Assembly (NCBI GenBank): GCA_021604585.1
Contig: BQJG01000021.1
Location: forward strand, 1 to 50,436
Source of the DNA: Hyphococcus sp.
GTDB taxonomy: Bacteria; Pseudomonadota; Alphaproteobacteria; Caulobacterales; Parvularculaceae
Direction of reading: 5' to 3'
DNA: 50,436 nt
Both the position numbers and the translations under genes were made by a program. A model generated the notes under the pieces. The model saw only the letters and a list, made by a program, of their open reading frames with translations. It ran no database searches and was not told the DNA's origin. Below are positions 18,336 through 26,849 of the stretch, in pieces. The number at the start of each line of letters is the position of its first letter. Position 1 is the stretch's first letter.

Positions 18336-18995
18336 ATGCCTCAATCCATGCCTTCCAAATTCATTATCTGGACATATGACTGGGTCCCCGAAGGACCGCG
18401 CGGGTTTGTCCGCGACCTCCGACTGCGCTGGGCGGCCGAGGAAGCGGAACTCGCTTACGATGTGCGCACAGTCCCGTTCGAGGATCGAGAAATCAACCAT
18501 CTCGACCGTCAGCCCTTCGGCCAGGCGCCGTATCTCACCGATGGCGACATCGAAATCTTTGAGAGCGGCGCCGGCGTTTTGCATCTGGCGCGCAAGAATG
18601 AAAGCTTGATGCCGCGCGATCCGGCGGGCGAAGCGGAAACCATGCAGTGGGTGATCGCAGCGCTCAATTCGATTGAGATGGTGAGCGTCCCGTGGTGGTA
18701 CCTCAAAATGTGCGGCGACGCGGACAATGGCCTGACCGGCTGGATGGACAAGCGGCTCACGCAAATCGAAAAAGTGCTGAGCGAGCGCGAATGGCTGGTT
18801 GCAAACCGGTTCACCGCCGCTGATCTGATGATGGCGGACGTGTTGCGCGTTCGCGATGTTCGCGCTTATGGCGACCGCCCCGCGAGTGAGGCCTATGTCG
18901 CACGCGTCACCGCGCGTCCCGCGTTCCGAAAAGCGTATTCAGATCAGCTTGAACATTTTGCTGCGGCAGACAGCAAACGCGCGCAATGCAGCTGA
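18336..18995 (+). CDS. Glutathione S-transferase family protein
   Basis: 219 aa from ATG 18336, with GAGGAA 9 bp upstream. The N-terminal thioredoxin-like domain (residues 7-85) ends with the glutathione-binding signature PYLTDGDIEIFESGAG, with cis-Pro and Glu-Ser. The helical C-terminal domain includes WLVANRFTAADLMMADVLRV, containing the conserved N-capping box Asp. Cytoplasmic; the substrate is unknown. Confidence 0.85.
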   Translation: MPQSMPSKFIIWTYDWVPEGPRGFVRDLRLRWAAEEAELAYDVRTVPFEDREINHLDRQPFGQAPYLTDGDIEIFESGAGVLHLARKNESLMPRDPAGEAETMQWVIAALNSIEMVSVPWWYLKMCGDADNGLTGWMDKRLTQIEKVLSEREWLVANRFTAADLMMADVLRVRDVRAYGDRPASEAYVARVTARPAFRKAYSDQLEHFAAADSKRAQCS

Positions 18996-19168
18996 CAATC
19001 CCCTTGTCGGTGGCGCATTGAGGAGCCTGCAAGGCAAATTGCGGATCTCGCATGAGAGAAGGCGCAAACATGGCGTTTGCGTGAATTTGCGGCCCCGGCG
19101 CCGCTGCGTTAGGGTCGGTTCCGGCGGCGTCCCTGCCAGTCTGTCTTACCCAATCCGGAGCAACTCTT

Positions 19169-20047
19169 ATGTGCGATGAAAAAACCGAACGCGAGAATGA
19201 AGCTTGGCTGAAAAAACAGGGCGCAGTTTCGCGGCGCAGTTTCAACACCCTCGCAGCGGGCGCCGGCGCGGCGATGATGCTGCCGTTCGCCGCCAACGCA
19301 GCCGACGTGAGCGAAAGCGACGTTCTGGTGAAAACGCCGGACGGCGAAGCAGATTGCTATTTCGCGCACCCGTCAAAAGGCAAACACGCCGCCGTCATTA
19401 TCTGGCCCGATGTGATGGGCATCCGCCCCGCTTTCCGGCAGATGGGCAAACGTCTCGCCCAGGCCGGTTATTCCGTACTCGTCGTTAATCCCTATTACCG
19501 TTCGGTCAAGGGTGTGGTGCTGAAAGAAGGCGAAAGCTATGCCGATCCGGCGGTGCGCGAGCGCCTCGCGCCGTATCGCGGATCTCTCTCAACGGAAACA
19601 ATCGCCACGGACGGGCGCGCCCTCGTCGCCTATCTCGATGGTCAAAAAGTGGTCGACAACAAGCGCAAAATTGGCGTCACCGGCTATTGCATGACCGGTT
19701 CGTTCGCCATGCGCATCGCCGCTGACCTTCCTGATCGCATTGGCGCGGTGGGTTCGTTCCATGGCGGCGGCCTCGCCACCGATGCAGAAGACAGCCCGCA
19801 TCTGCTTATTCCGAATATGACAGCAAGCTCGCTGATCGCCATCGCCGAAAACGATGATGAACGCGACCCCGATGCGAAAGTGACACTCCGCGAGGCCTAT
19901 GACGCGGCGGGCCTCAACGCGGAAATCGAAGTCTTTGAAGGCGCCATGCATGGCTGGTGCCCGCTCGACTCGCGCGTCTACAATCACGTGCAAGCCGAAC
20001 ACGCCTGGTCGCATATGCTGACTTTGTTCGGGAACGCGCTGGCTTAA
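19169..20047 (+). CDS. Dienelactone hydrolase family protein with Tat-type signal
   Basis: 292 aa alpha/beta-hydrolase. Residues 1-45 contain a twin-arginine-like motif SRRSFN followed by a hydrophobic stretch ending ANA, suggesting Tat export. The nucleophile elbow is GYCMTG with Cys near residue 174 (the family uses Cys), and the catalytic His is in AMHGWCP near 262. An acidic residue in the stretch ENDDERDPD supplies the third member. Members hydrolyse esters or lactones; the substrate is unknown. Confidence 0.87.
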   Translation: MCDEKTERENEAWLKKQGAVSRRSFNTLAAGAGAAMMLPFAANAADVSESDVLVKTPDGEADCYFAHPSKGKHAAVIIWPDVMGIRPAFRQMGKRLAQAGYSVLVVNPYYRSVKGVVLKEGESYADPAVRERLAPYRGSLSTETIATDGRALVAYLDGQKVVDNKRKIGVTGYCMTGSFAMRIAADLPDRIGAVGSFHGGGLATDAEDSPHLLIPNMTASSLIAIAENDDERDPDAKVTLREAYDAAGLNAEIEVFEGAMHGWCPLDSRVYNHVQAEHAWSHMLTLFGNALA

Positions 20048-20112
20048 CGCAAACTTGAATCGGCCCGCAAAAGCCCCACATGAGCGGCTCTACGCATTAG
20101 GAGTTAAAGCCC

Positions 20113-20430
20113 ATGGCGCGTCCGGTCACGATCACCATCTCCCACGATCTCGGCAAGACGGAAGCGCGCGTGCGCGTGCGCGACGGCTTTGATAAACTTA
20201 AAAATGCGATGACCGGCGGCATGATGTTCAAGTTCACAGAGGAATGGACCGGCGAGGACACACTGACCTTCACCGCCAAAGGCCTCGGTCAGACCATCAC
20301 CGGCGCTATCGACATATTCCCTGCGCATGTGCGCATTGTCGCCACCCTGCCCGGCTTCCTCGCAAGCATCGCAGAAACCGTCGCGGGAAGGGTTGAGAAA
20401 CAAGGCAAGCTGCTGCTGGAGCAGAAGTAG
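20113..20430 (+). CDS. Polyhydroxyalkanoic acid system family protein
   Basis: 105 aa, matching the short family found near polyhydroxyalkanoate granule genes (PHA_gran_rgn). The pattern is HDLGKTEARVRVRDGFDKLK followed by ...DTLTFTAKGLGQTITGAIDI and ends LPGFLASIAETVAGRVEKQG. The function is not established. Its last codons lie in a palindrome that also encodes the C-terminus of the convergent M20 gene. Confidence 0.82.
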   Translation: MARPVTITISHDLGKTEARVRVRDGFDKLKNAMTGGMMFKFTEEWTGEDTLTFTAKGLGQTITGAIDIFPAHVRIVATLPGFLASIAETVAGRVEKQGKLLLEQK

Positions 20431-20443
20431 AATTTACTTCTGC
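20421..20443. terminator. Bidirectional palindrome spanning two convergent stop codons
   Basis: GCAGAAGTA-GAATT-TACTTCTGC, a perfect 9-bp stem covering the stop codons of the PHA-system gene (+) and the M20 gene (-), which are 3 bp apart. Both proteins therefore end in similar residues (LEQK and LLQK). A shared terminator is plausible, though no long T-run follows on either strand. Confidence 0.5.
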
Positions 20444-21825
20444 AGCAACTCAATCGCCCCTGCCGTCATCGCCTGCACGCCGGTTTTGAGCGCGGGCTCG
20501 GCCTGCGGTGCAAAGAACGGCGAGTGGTTCGCCGGCGGCATTGGCGCCTTGCCTTCGCGGCCCGCTTGCATGGCTTTCGGATCGCTGGCGCCGGTCCAGA
20601 AAATCACGGTCGGAATATCATCCGCCGTGCGGCCAAAGCGTGAGAAGTCCTCGCCGCCCATGCTCGGCGCGCGCTCATAAACGCGGGCCTCGCCAATGCT
20701 GGCGGCGATGGCGGTCATCACGCGTTTGGTCATCGCCTCGTCATTATAAGTTGACGGCGTGTAATCGCTTTCGATCTTCACTTCCGGCATCAGATTTTCC
20801 GGCAGGCCCGCAGACTGCGCTTGCGCGATGGCGATGCGTTTAATGCCCGACAGCAGCTTCTCACGCACATCGTCCTCATAAGAACGCACCGTGATCATCA
20901 GATGCGCCTCGTCGGGGATGATGTTGTGTTTGTAGCCCGACTGAAACGAGCCGACCGTGACAACGCCCGCATCCTGCGGATCGATCTCGCGGCTGACCAG
21001 CGTTTGCAGCGCATTGACGATTTCAGCGCCAAGCACAATCGGGTCTTTGCTCATTTGCGGCGCGGAGCCGTGGGCGCCAATCCCGTGAATGGTGATGTCG
21101 ACGCTGTCCACATTGGCGAGCGCCCAGCCCGGCGTATAGGTGACATCGCCTGACGAATCCCAGCCCGATGTGTGCGTCGCAAGAATGTAATCCGGTTTCG
21201 GGAATTTTTTGAACAAGCCGTCCTCGATCATGGCGAGCGCGCCAAGGCCGATCTCTTCCGCAGGCTGACCAATAATCACCAGCGTGCCGGACCATTCATC
21301 CTTCATTGCAACGAGGCGGCGCGCCGTGCCGATCATGATCGCCATGTGGCTGTCATGAGCGCAGGCATGCATCACTGGCGCGGTCTGGCCCATATAATCG
21401 GTCGAGACGACTTTAGAGGAGAATGGCAGTCCGGTTTTTTCTTCGAGCGGCAGCGCATCCATATCAGCGCGCAGCATTACTGTTGGGCCCTCGCCATTTT
21501 CCATCACCGCGACGAGACCATACCCGCCCACACCGTCAAACACCTCACCCGCATCGGCCTTGGCCTTGGTTTTCGTCCATTTGTCGCCGATGCCGGTGGT
21601 GACGGTGAAACCGAGCCCTTCGAGCTCCGACGCCATCAATTTGGCGCTTTCGCTTTCTTTAAACGATAGCTCCGGATTTTCGTGGAAGTGCTTGTAAAGA
21701 TTGAAGACATAATCGTAATCCTGCGCAACTGCATCAGCCAGCGCAGCATCTTCGGCGAAGGCGCCCGAAACCATTACAGGCATCATCACGAGTAGCGCGG
21801 CGGCGCTCAAAAGCAGGTTTTTCAT
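20434..21825 (-). CDS. Exported M20 family amidohydrolase (peptidase/aminoacylase-like)
   Basis: 463 aa from ATG 21825. Signal peptide with cleavage likely after GAFA. The mature part is an M20D amidohydrolase: LRADMDALPLEE, metal-binding CAHDSHMAIMIG (Cys/His), PAEEIGLGALAMIEDG, and AHGSAP in the dimerisation lid domain. These enzymes hydrolyse N-acyl amino acids or dipeptides. It starts 7 bp after the stop of the upstream amidohydrolase gene, so the two form an operon of periplasmic hydrolases. Confidence 0.9.
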   Translation of the reverse strand: MKNLLLSAAALLVMMPVMVSGAFAEDAALADAVAQDYDYVFNLYKHFHENPELSFKESESAKLMASELEGLGFTVTTGIGDKWTKTKAKADAGEVFDGVGGYGLVAVMENGEGPTVMLRADMDALPLEEKTGLPFSSKVVSTDYMGQTAPVMHACAHDSHMAIMIGTARRLVAMKDEWSGTLVIIGQPAEEIGLGALAMIEDGLFKKFPKPDYILATHTSGWDSSGDVTYTPGWALANVDSVDITIHGIGAHGSAPQMSKDPIVLGAEIVNALQTLVSREIDPQDAGVVTVGSFQSGYKHNIIPDEAHLMITVRSYEDDVREKLLSGIKRIAIAQAQSAGLPENLMPEVKIESDYTPSTYNDEAMTKRVMTAIAASIGEARVYERAPSMGGEDFSRFGRTADDIPTVIFWTGASDPKAMQAGREGKAPMPPANHSPFFAPQAEPALKTGVQAMTAGAIELLQK

Positions 21826-21832
21826 AGTGTCC

Positions 21833-23452
21833 TCAGTCCTTTGACAATTCAAAGCCAACGATTGGCATGGGGCCCGGCGCGACGCCGAGATCGCTTTTCC
21901 TGGCGGCGACCATCGAGGTGATTTCCTCGCGCAGTCTGGCGCCGTCATAGACGGTTCCGTTCTTGATGACAAAATCAATGCCGCCCACTTGCACCGGCTT
22001 GTTGCTGACCGGGTCGAGCTTGATGTGGCCGCTGGCGTAAAGCACTTTCAGATTGGCGAGCGGATTTTCTTTGATGATCACAAAATCAGCGCGCTTGCCG
22101 ACTTGTATGGATCCGGTCTCGCCTTCAACGCCGAGAATCTTCGCGCCTTGCAAGGTCGCAGCGTTGATAACTTCGAGCGGCGAAAATCCCGCCTCGCGCA
22201 GCATTTCCATTTCTTCGATATAGCCGAAGCCATAGGTGGAATAGATGTAGCCCGCATCCTCGCCGACGCCGACTTTGCCGCCGCGATTTTTGTATTCGTT
22301 GATGAAGCTCATCCAGAGCTGGTAATTTTCTTTCCACGCCGCTTCTTGCTCTGCGCCCCAGTCGAACCAGTAAGAACCATGCGCGTTGCGGTCCGGCGCA
22401 TAGAACTTCCAAAGCGACGGCATGGTGTAGGTGTCGTGCCAGACGGCGCGTCGTTTGCGCATCCAGTCGCGGCTCGCCGAATAAATCGAGAATGTCGGGA
22501 TGATCGAAAAGTCGCGCTCCAAAAGCGTCGACATAACCTCTTCCCAGCGTTCCGAGCCTTGCGGCGCCGCCTGCTTCCAGAGCTTTCCGGCGTTTTCAAA
22601 ACGATGCTGTTCATCGGCGTAATTGTAATCCGCCGGATAGGCCTGCAGCGTGCGGTCATCGAACAGCGCTTCGGGCAAGCCGTACCAATGCTCCATGGAC
22701 CCGAGCCCGTGCGCCGATGTATCCATGACATCAGCATGGGCAACATCAAGCTGCGCGTGGTGCATGGTTGTTCTAAGGCCGAGCTTTTTTGCTTCTTCTA
22801 GGCCTGCCCATAAAATCTCTTCCGGCGCGCCGAAGAACTTCACGCCAACCGCGCCGTTTTTTTTCAATTGGCGGATGCGGGCGCGCGCCTCAGCCGGCGT
22901 ATCAACATCACCCGCCGACCAGCCGCGAAAAACGGGATAAGGAAAGATGTTTGGCGCATCGATTTCATTGCGTGCTGACCGGCGCGCGACATTCGCGGTC
23001 CACGCCGCGCCTCCGCTATTGCCAAGATCGCGCACCGTCGTAATGCCGTGCGCCAGCCAAAGCTTGAAAATGTAGTCGGACGGCACGCCCTGCCCGTCGG
23101 TTTCATTATGGATATGGCCGTGCATGTTGATGAAGCCGGGCAAGACATACATGCCCTCCGCATCGATCTCGCGCGCGCCCGCCGCCGGGCGCCCATCCGC
23201 ATTGATGGGAACACCCGGCACACCGACCGGAACAATGCCAGTGATGCGTCCGCCCTCGACAATAATATCGACCGGCCCCACCGGCGGCGCCCCGGCGCCG
23301 TCAATCATCGTCGCGCCGCGAATGACCAAACGCTCATAAGGGCCTTCGCCCAATGTTCGATCCGAGACCGGCTGGGCGGATGCAACGGCGAAGAGCGCAC
23401 ACGCGCACGCGAAAATTACTGACGCCAGAACTCTGGATGTTCTTGATTGCAT
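21833..23452 (-). CDS. Exported amidohydrolase family protein (imidazolonepropionase-like)
   Basis: 539 aa from ATG 23452, where a signal peptide begins (MQSRTSRVLASVIFACACA...ASAQ) and GGGG lies upstream; a longer in-frame start at 23485 is less likely. The metal-dependent amidohydrolase barrel shows FINMHGHIHNE (HxH), HHAQLDV, SMEHW and GVGEDAGYIY. The C-terminal segment GSIQVGKRADFVIIKENPLANL is the typical second half of the beta-sandwich. Probably hydrolyses a cyclic amide or peptide-derived compound in the periplasm, together with the M20 enzyme downstream. Confidence 0.88.
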   Translation of the reverse strand: MQSRTSRVLASVIFACACALFAVASAQPVSDRTLGEGPYERLVIRGATMIDGAGAPPVGPVDIIVEGGRITGIVPVGVPGVPINADGRPAAGAREIDAEGMYVLPGFINMHGHIHNETDGQGVPSDYIFKLWLAHGITTVRDLGNSGGAAWTANVARRSARNEIDAPNIFPYPVFRGWSAGDVDTPAEARARIRQLKKNGAVGVKFFGAPEEILWAGLEEAKKLGLRTTMHHAQLDVAHADVMDTSAHGLGSMEHWYGLPEALFDDRTLQAYPADYNYADEQHRFENAGKLWKQAAPQGSERWEEVMSTLLERDFSIIPTFSIYSASRDWMRKRRAVWHDTYTMPSLWKFYAPDRNAHGSYWFDWGAEQEAAWKENYQLWMSFINEYKNRGGKVGVGEDAGYIYSTYGFGYIEEMEMLREAGFSPLEVINAATLQGAKILGVEGETGSIQVGKRADFVIIKENPLANLKVLYASGHIKLDPVSNKPVQVGGIDFVIKNGTVYDGARLREEITSMVAARKSDLGVAPGPMPIVGFELSKD

Positions 23453-23514
23453 TTCGCCGCCCCTACCCAAATCATTTTTGGCCATTCTAGCCCATTCGCC
23501 AAAATCACAAAGCC

Positions 23515-24492
23515 CTACGCCAGCGCCGACAGCACCATCGCTTCAGTTGCATCCCACAGACGTTTGGCGTCGCCATGGTCGACAGCCCAAGGCATGACGT
23601 GACTCCAGCGCGGCGCAGTCTCGTCATGCAACGCCGCGATGTCGCAATCCTCGCAATATTCGCCGCCGCGATCGTTCAGCTTTGCACTTGTTGCGGCCCA
23701 GACCATGGTCGCTGCGCCCTGTTCGGGTGTTTTAAACAAGGCTTTCACCGCTTCACTCATTTCGCCGTCTTCATTGAGCCAGCCCAGCGCGACCATTTCA
23801 GCAGTCTCAAGATGGCGCTGCAGCGGCGTCATGATGCCGCCCGGATGCACGGAGAACGCTTTCACGCCATCCTTGCTGCGCCGGTTGTTCAATTCCAATG
23901 CGAACAGCGCATTGGCGGTTTTCGCCTGACCATAGGCGACCCATTTGTCGTAAGGCGTTTTTTCAAAATGAATGTCATCGAACAAAATGCCGGTGCGCTT
24001 ATGCGCCGTCGACGAGGTTGAAACGACGCGCGCGCCGCCGCCATTCAGCAAGTATGGCATCAATTCGCGCGTCAGAACGAAATGGCCAATGTGATTGACC
24101 GCGAATTGCATTTCCCAACCGGGACCAACCCGCGTTTCGGGACAGGCCATGACGCCGGCATTGTTCAGCAAAATATCGACGCTGTTATGGGCGTCGCCAA
24201 TTTCCGCGGCGCAGGCATAGACGCTGGCGAGATCGCCGAGATCCATTTCGATCGTCGCCGCGGCAACTCCGGCCGATGCAAGGGCCTCGTCGGCACGCGT
24301 TTTACTGCGGGCGGGCACAATCACTTCCGCTCCGGCGGCGGTGAATGCTTTGACGGCCTCCAGACCAATCCCCGAATAGCCGCCCGTCACGACCGCGACT
24401 TTTCCCGAAAGGTCGACCCCGGCCAGCACTTCAGAGGCTGTGGATTGATGTCCGAAGCCGGAATTTAGGGGTTTTTGGTTTTCAGCCGGCAT
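23515..24492 (-). CDS. SDR family oxidoreductase (retinol-dehydrogenase-like)
   Basis: 325 aa from ATG 24492, preceded by GGAG at 7 bp. Motifs: TGGYSGIG near residue 38, NNAG near 110, catalytic Ser in STSSTAHKR and Tyr/Lys in YGQAKTANALFALEL. The HPGGIMTPL segment after the active site is characteristic of the WWOX/retinol-dehydrogenase-like subgroup. Substrate unknown. It is divergent from blaI, so the palindromes at 24615-24654 may also affect it. Confidence 0.88.
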   Translation of the reverse strand: MPAENQKPLNSGFGHQSTASEVLAGVDLSGKVAVVTGGYSGIGLEAVKAFTAAGAEVIVPARSKTRADEALASAGVAAATIEMDLGDLASVYACAAEIGDAHNSVDILLNNAGVMACPETRVGPGWEMQFAVNHIGHFVLTRELMPYLLNGGGARVVSTSSTAHKRTGILFDDIHFEKTPYDKWVAYGQAKTANALFALELNNRRSKDGVKAFSVHPGGIMTPLQRHLETAEMVALGWLNEDGEMSEAVKALFKTPEQGAATMVWAATSAKLNDRGGEYCEDCDIAALHDETAPRWSHVMPWAVDHGDAKRLWDATEAMVLSALA

Positions 24493-24614
24493 CAGCACAC
24501 TCCGTTATTTCGCGGGAAAGGGCGTAACAGACGTAAAACCCTAAAGGGCGTGGGAACACCGCACCATAGGCGAGCTTGCCGATTGGTAATCAAATTTCCC
24601 CCGGCAGAGTGATT

Positions 24615-24654
24615 GACTACGTTTGTAGTCTTGGTGTAGCCTACGCTTGTAGTC
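24615..24654 (+). promoter_or_regulatory. Two BlaI-type palindromic operators overlapping a promoter
   Basis: Operator 1 GACTACGTTTGTAGTC (24615-24630) is a perfect 6-bp inverted repeat with a 4-bp spacer. Operator 2 GCCTACGCTTGTAGTC (24639-24654) differs at one arm position. Centres are 24 bp apart. A -35-like TTGACT (24613-24618) overlaps operator 1. The CTAC/GTAG arms fit the TAC...GTA pattern of BlaI/MecI sites. Located 25 bp before the blaI ATG, implying autoregulation. Confidence 0.75.
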
Positions 24655-24678
24655 GTCAAACAGGCTAGCCCGTCCCTT

Positions 24679-25056
24679 ATGTCGAAACAGATCACCAAAG
24701 CCGAATTTCAGGTGATGGACGCGCTCTGGGCGCAAAGTCCGCTCGCCGCCACCGATGTTGCTGAGCGTCTTGCCAACGATACCGGCTGGAGCTTGAAAAC
24801 GGTCAAGACGCTTTTGTCACGTCTCGTTGAAAAAGGCGCCGTCAGCCATACGACCGAAGGACGGCGATTTCTTTACAGCCCGAAGGTGACGCGCGATTCT
24901 TACGCACGCCGCGCCACACAGCGCCTCGCCGATCAATTGTTTGAAGGGCGCGCCGCGCCGCTCGTCGCCCATCTCGCCGAAAGCAAAGGCCTTAGCAAAG
25001 ATGATTTGCAGGAACTTGCCGTGCTTATTGAGGAGCTGAAACGTGACAGCAACTGA
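24679..25056 (+). CDS. blaI: BlaI/MecI/CopY family transcriptional repressor
   Basis: 125 aa. Winged-helix N-terminal domain: KQITKAEFQVMDALWAQSPLAATDV, then the recognition helix WSLKTVKTLLSRLVEKGAV and the wing HTTEGRRFLYSPKV. The C-terminal helices (LFEGRAAPLVAHLAESKGLSKDDLQELAVLIEELK) are the dimerisation and cleavage region. Repressors of this family are cleaved after the partner M56 protease is activated. The gene overlaps the M56 gene by 14 bp, and two palindromes lie in its promoter. Confidence 0.92.
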   Translation: MSKQITKAEFQVMDALWAQSPLAATDVAERLANDTGWSLKTVKTLLSRLVEKGAVSHTTEGRRFLYSPKVTRDSYARRATQRLADQLFEGRAAPLVAHLAESKGLSKDDLQELAVLIEELKRDSN

Positions 25057-26752
25057 ATTGCTCCGCTGGCTCGCCGAGACGTCGCTGGCGATCAGCGTCC
25101 TGATCCTTCTCGTATTGCTCATTCGCAAACCCTTCGCGAAGGCGTTCGGCGCGCGCGCTGCCTATGCTTTGTGGCTGGCGCCAGCGGTGCGACTGTTCAT
25201 GCCGGAATTAAAATTGCTTCCAGCGCCGGCGCAGCCAGTTGCTGACGTTGCCCCGGTCGCCGCAATCACACCTGACACTGTCTGGCATACACAAGGCTGG
25301 GAAGCCCAAGCCACACAGGTTTTTGAGACAGCCTCCGCCAATTTCGACTGGTTCTCACTCACCGCCGCCGCCGCGCTTGTATTATGGGCGACCATCGCCT
25401 TTGCGTGGTTCAGCCTGAAACTCGAAACGCAAGGTAAATATTTGCGTCAGCGAATGAACGACTCCACACCCGCCTCGCCTGCGCTTATGAGTATGGCGCA
25501 GACCATCGCCCGCGATTTCAATCTGCGCCGCACGCCGGCCGTACGCATCAGCAACGACAATGAGAGCGGTCCCTGCCTGATCGGCCTGTTGCGGCCGGTC
25601 GTGTTCCTGCCCTCCGGGTTTGAATCAGATTATGCGCAGGCCGAACAGCGCCTCGTCCTCGCCCATGAAATCGCCCATGTGGCGCGAGGCGATATGGCTG
25701 CGACCTTTGTCGCCCTTTCCCTTCAGGCTGCGCAGTGGCCGAACCCGCTGGCGCATATTTCGTTCGCCGCCTTTCGCACCGATCAGGAATCGGCTTGCGA
25801 CGCTTTCGTCATGGCGCGTTGCGCCAGCGTTAGAGGCGCGGCGGGCAATTATGCCTCCGCCATCTTAAAATCCGTCCGTACACAGACTGATGCGCCTGCA
25901 TTCGGTCTCGCCCTCGCTCATCCAGTAAAGGAAAGACTTATGTTATTGAAGTCGCAAAAGAAAAGCCCGCTTCGTCTTGCCGCCGGCGTTATCTCAGCCG
26001 CCGCCTTCACCGCCGTCAGCCTCGCCGCAACCGCCTCTTACGGCTTTGCAGATGCGCCAAAAGCGCAAGCAACGAAAGAGACCAAAAAGAAATCCTATAG
26101 CCGGACCATTATTTCTGTCGATGATGGGGAACGCCTTGAAGTCCCTGGATACGCCGATGCAACCATGATCGACGTTGAAAAAACAAAAGACGGCGTCCGC
26201 ACGGTGCGCGTTTACGGCAAAGATCGGAAGCTATTGAACGAAAGCACTTACGGCCCGGCGCAAACCCTGCCGTTTGAGGAAGTTGTCGTCATTGGTAAAG
26301 ACGGCAAGCGCGAAACAAAAAATTTCGTTCGCCCGGAAAAGGTTGAACTTGTGATGCCCGCGCATCCCGCCATGCCGGCGCACCCGGTTGATGGTGTTCC
26401 GCCAATCCCTGCCATTGCCGGCGAGCAGCGGATCATCATGATCGAACGCGACGACGATAGTGACCACGACTTTCATATGGCCCATTGCGGCGATGGCGAA
26501 GGCCATGACCCAGTTGTGATGGAATGGAGCACTGAAGAAACCGGCGCTGAAGGTCACGCCGATGGCAAGGTCGCCTCATATGAAGTGGTCTGCATGACAG
26601 AGGACGCTGACGCCGATCCCGCAACTCGCGTTGAACGCCTCCGCGCCCGCATCGCTCGCATGGAGGCCGCCGCCAAGCGCGACGCCGAGCGCCGCAAGGA
26701 AATGATTGCCCGCATGCGCGAAGAGCTCAAGGAAGCGGAGAAGAGAAAGTAA
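25043..26752 (+). CDS. M56 family membrane metallopeptidase (BlaR1/MecR1-like) with unusual C-terminal region
   Basis: 569 aa. Membrane segments near residues 13-28, 38-53 and 103-125 and a fourth at 311-333. The zinc-protease motif HEIAH is at 208-212, with the third ligand in DQESACDA (Glu249). Known homologues cleave BlaI when a signal is sensed outside. Here the extracytoplasmic part (335-569) is not a penicillin-binding domain: it contains VRVYGKDRKLLNESTYG, a Pro/His repeat (PAHPAMPAHP), a His/Asp-rich segment (DDDSDHDFHMAHCGDGEG), and a charged C-terminal helix of about 50 residues. The ligand is unknown. Overlaps blaI. Confidence 0.88.
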   Translation: MTATELLRWLAETSLAISVLILLVLLIRKPFAKAFGARAAYALWLAPAVRLFMPELKLLPAPAQPVADVAPVAAITPDTVWHTQGWEAQATQVFETASANFDWFSLTAAAALVLWATIAFAWFSLKLETQGKYLRQRMNDSTPASPALMSMAQTIARDFNLRRTPAVRISNDNESGPCLIGLLRPVVFLPSGFESDYAQAEQRLVLAHEIAHVARGDMAATFVALSLQAAQWPNPLAHISFAAFRTDQESACDAFVMARCASVRGAAGNYASAILKSVRTQTDAPAFGLALAHPVKERLMLLKSQKKSPLRLAAGVISAAAFTAVSLAATASYGFADAPKAQATKETKKKSYSRTIISVDDGERLEVPGYADATMIDVEKTKDGVRTVRVYGKDRKLLNESTYGPAQTLPFEEVVVIGKDGKRETKNFVRPEKVELVMPAHPAMPAHPVDGVPPIPAIAGEQRIIMIERDDDSDHDFHMAHCGDGEGHDPVVMEWSTEETGAEGHADGKVASYEVVCMTEDADADPATRVERLRARIARMEAAAKRDAERRKEMIARMREELKEAEKRK

Positions 26753-26772
26753 ACGGCCAATATTGCCGCTGT

Positions 26773-26802
26773 AAAGAGGGCCCCTTCTAGGGGCTCTTTT
26801 TC
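26773..26802 (+). terminator. Rho-independent terminator after the blaI-M56 operon
   Basis: AAAGA..GCCCC / GGGGC-TCTTTTT hairpin with a two-G bulge and a short loop, running into TTTTT. Located 20 bp after the M56 stop codon. Confidence 0.8.
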
Positions 26803-26849
26803 GTTGCAAGGTTGCGACGGAAATTGCTCATGACAACGTTTAACCAGGC

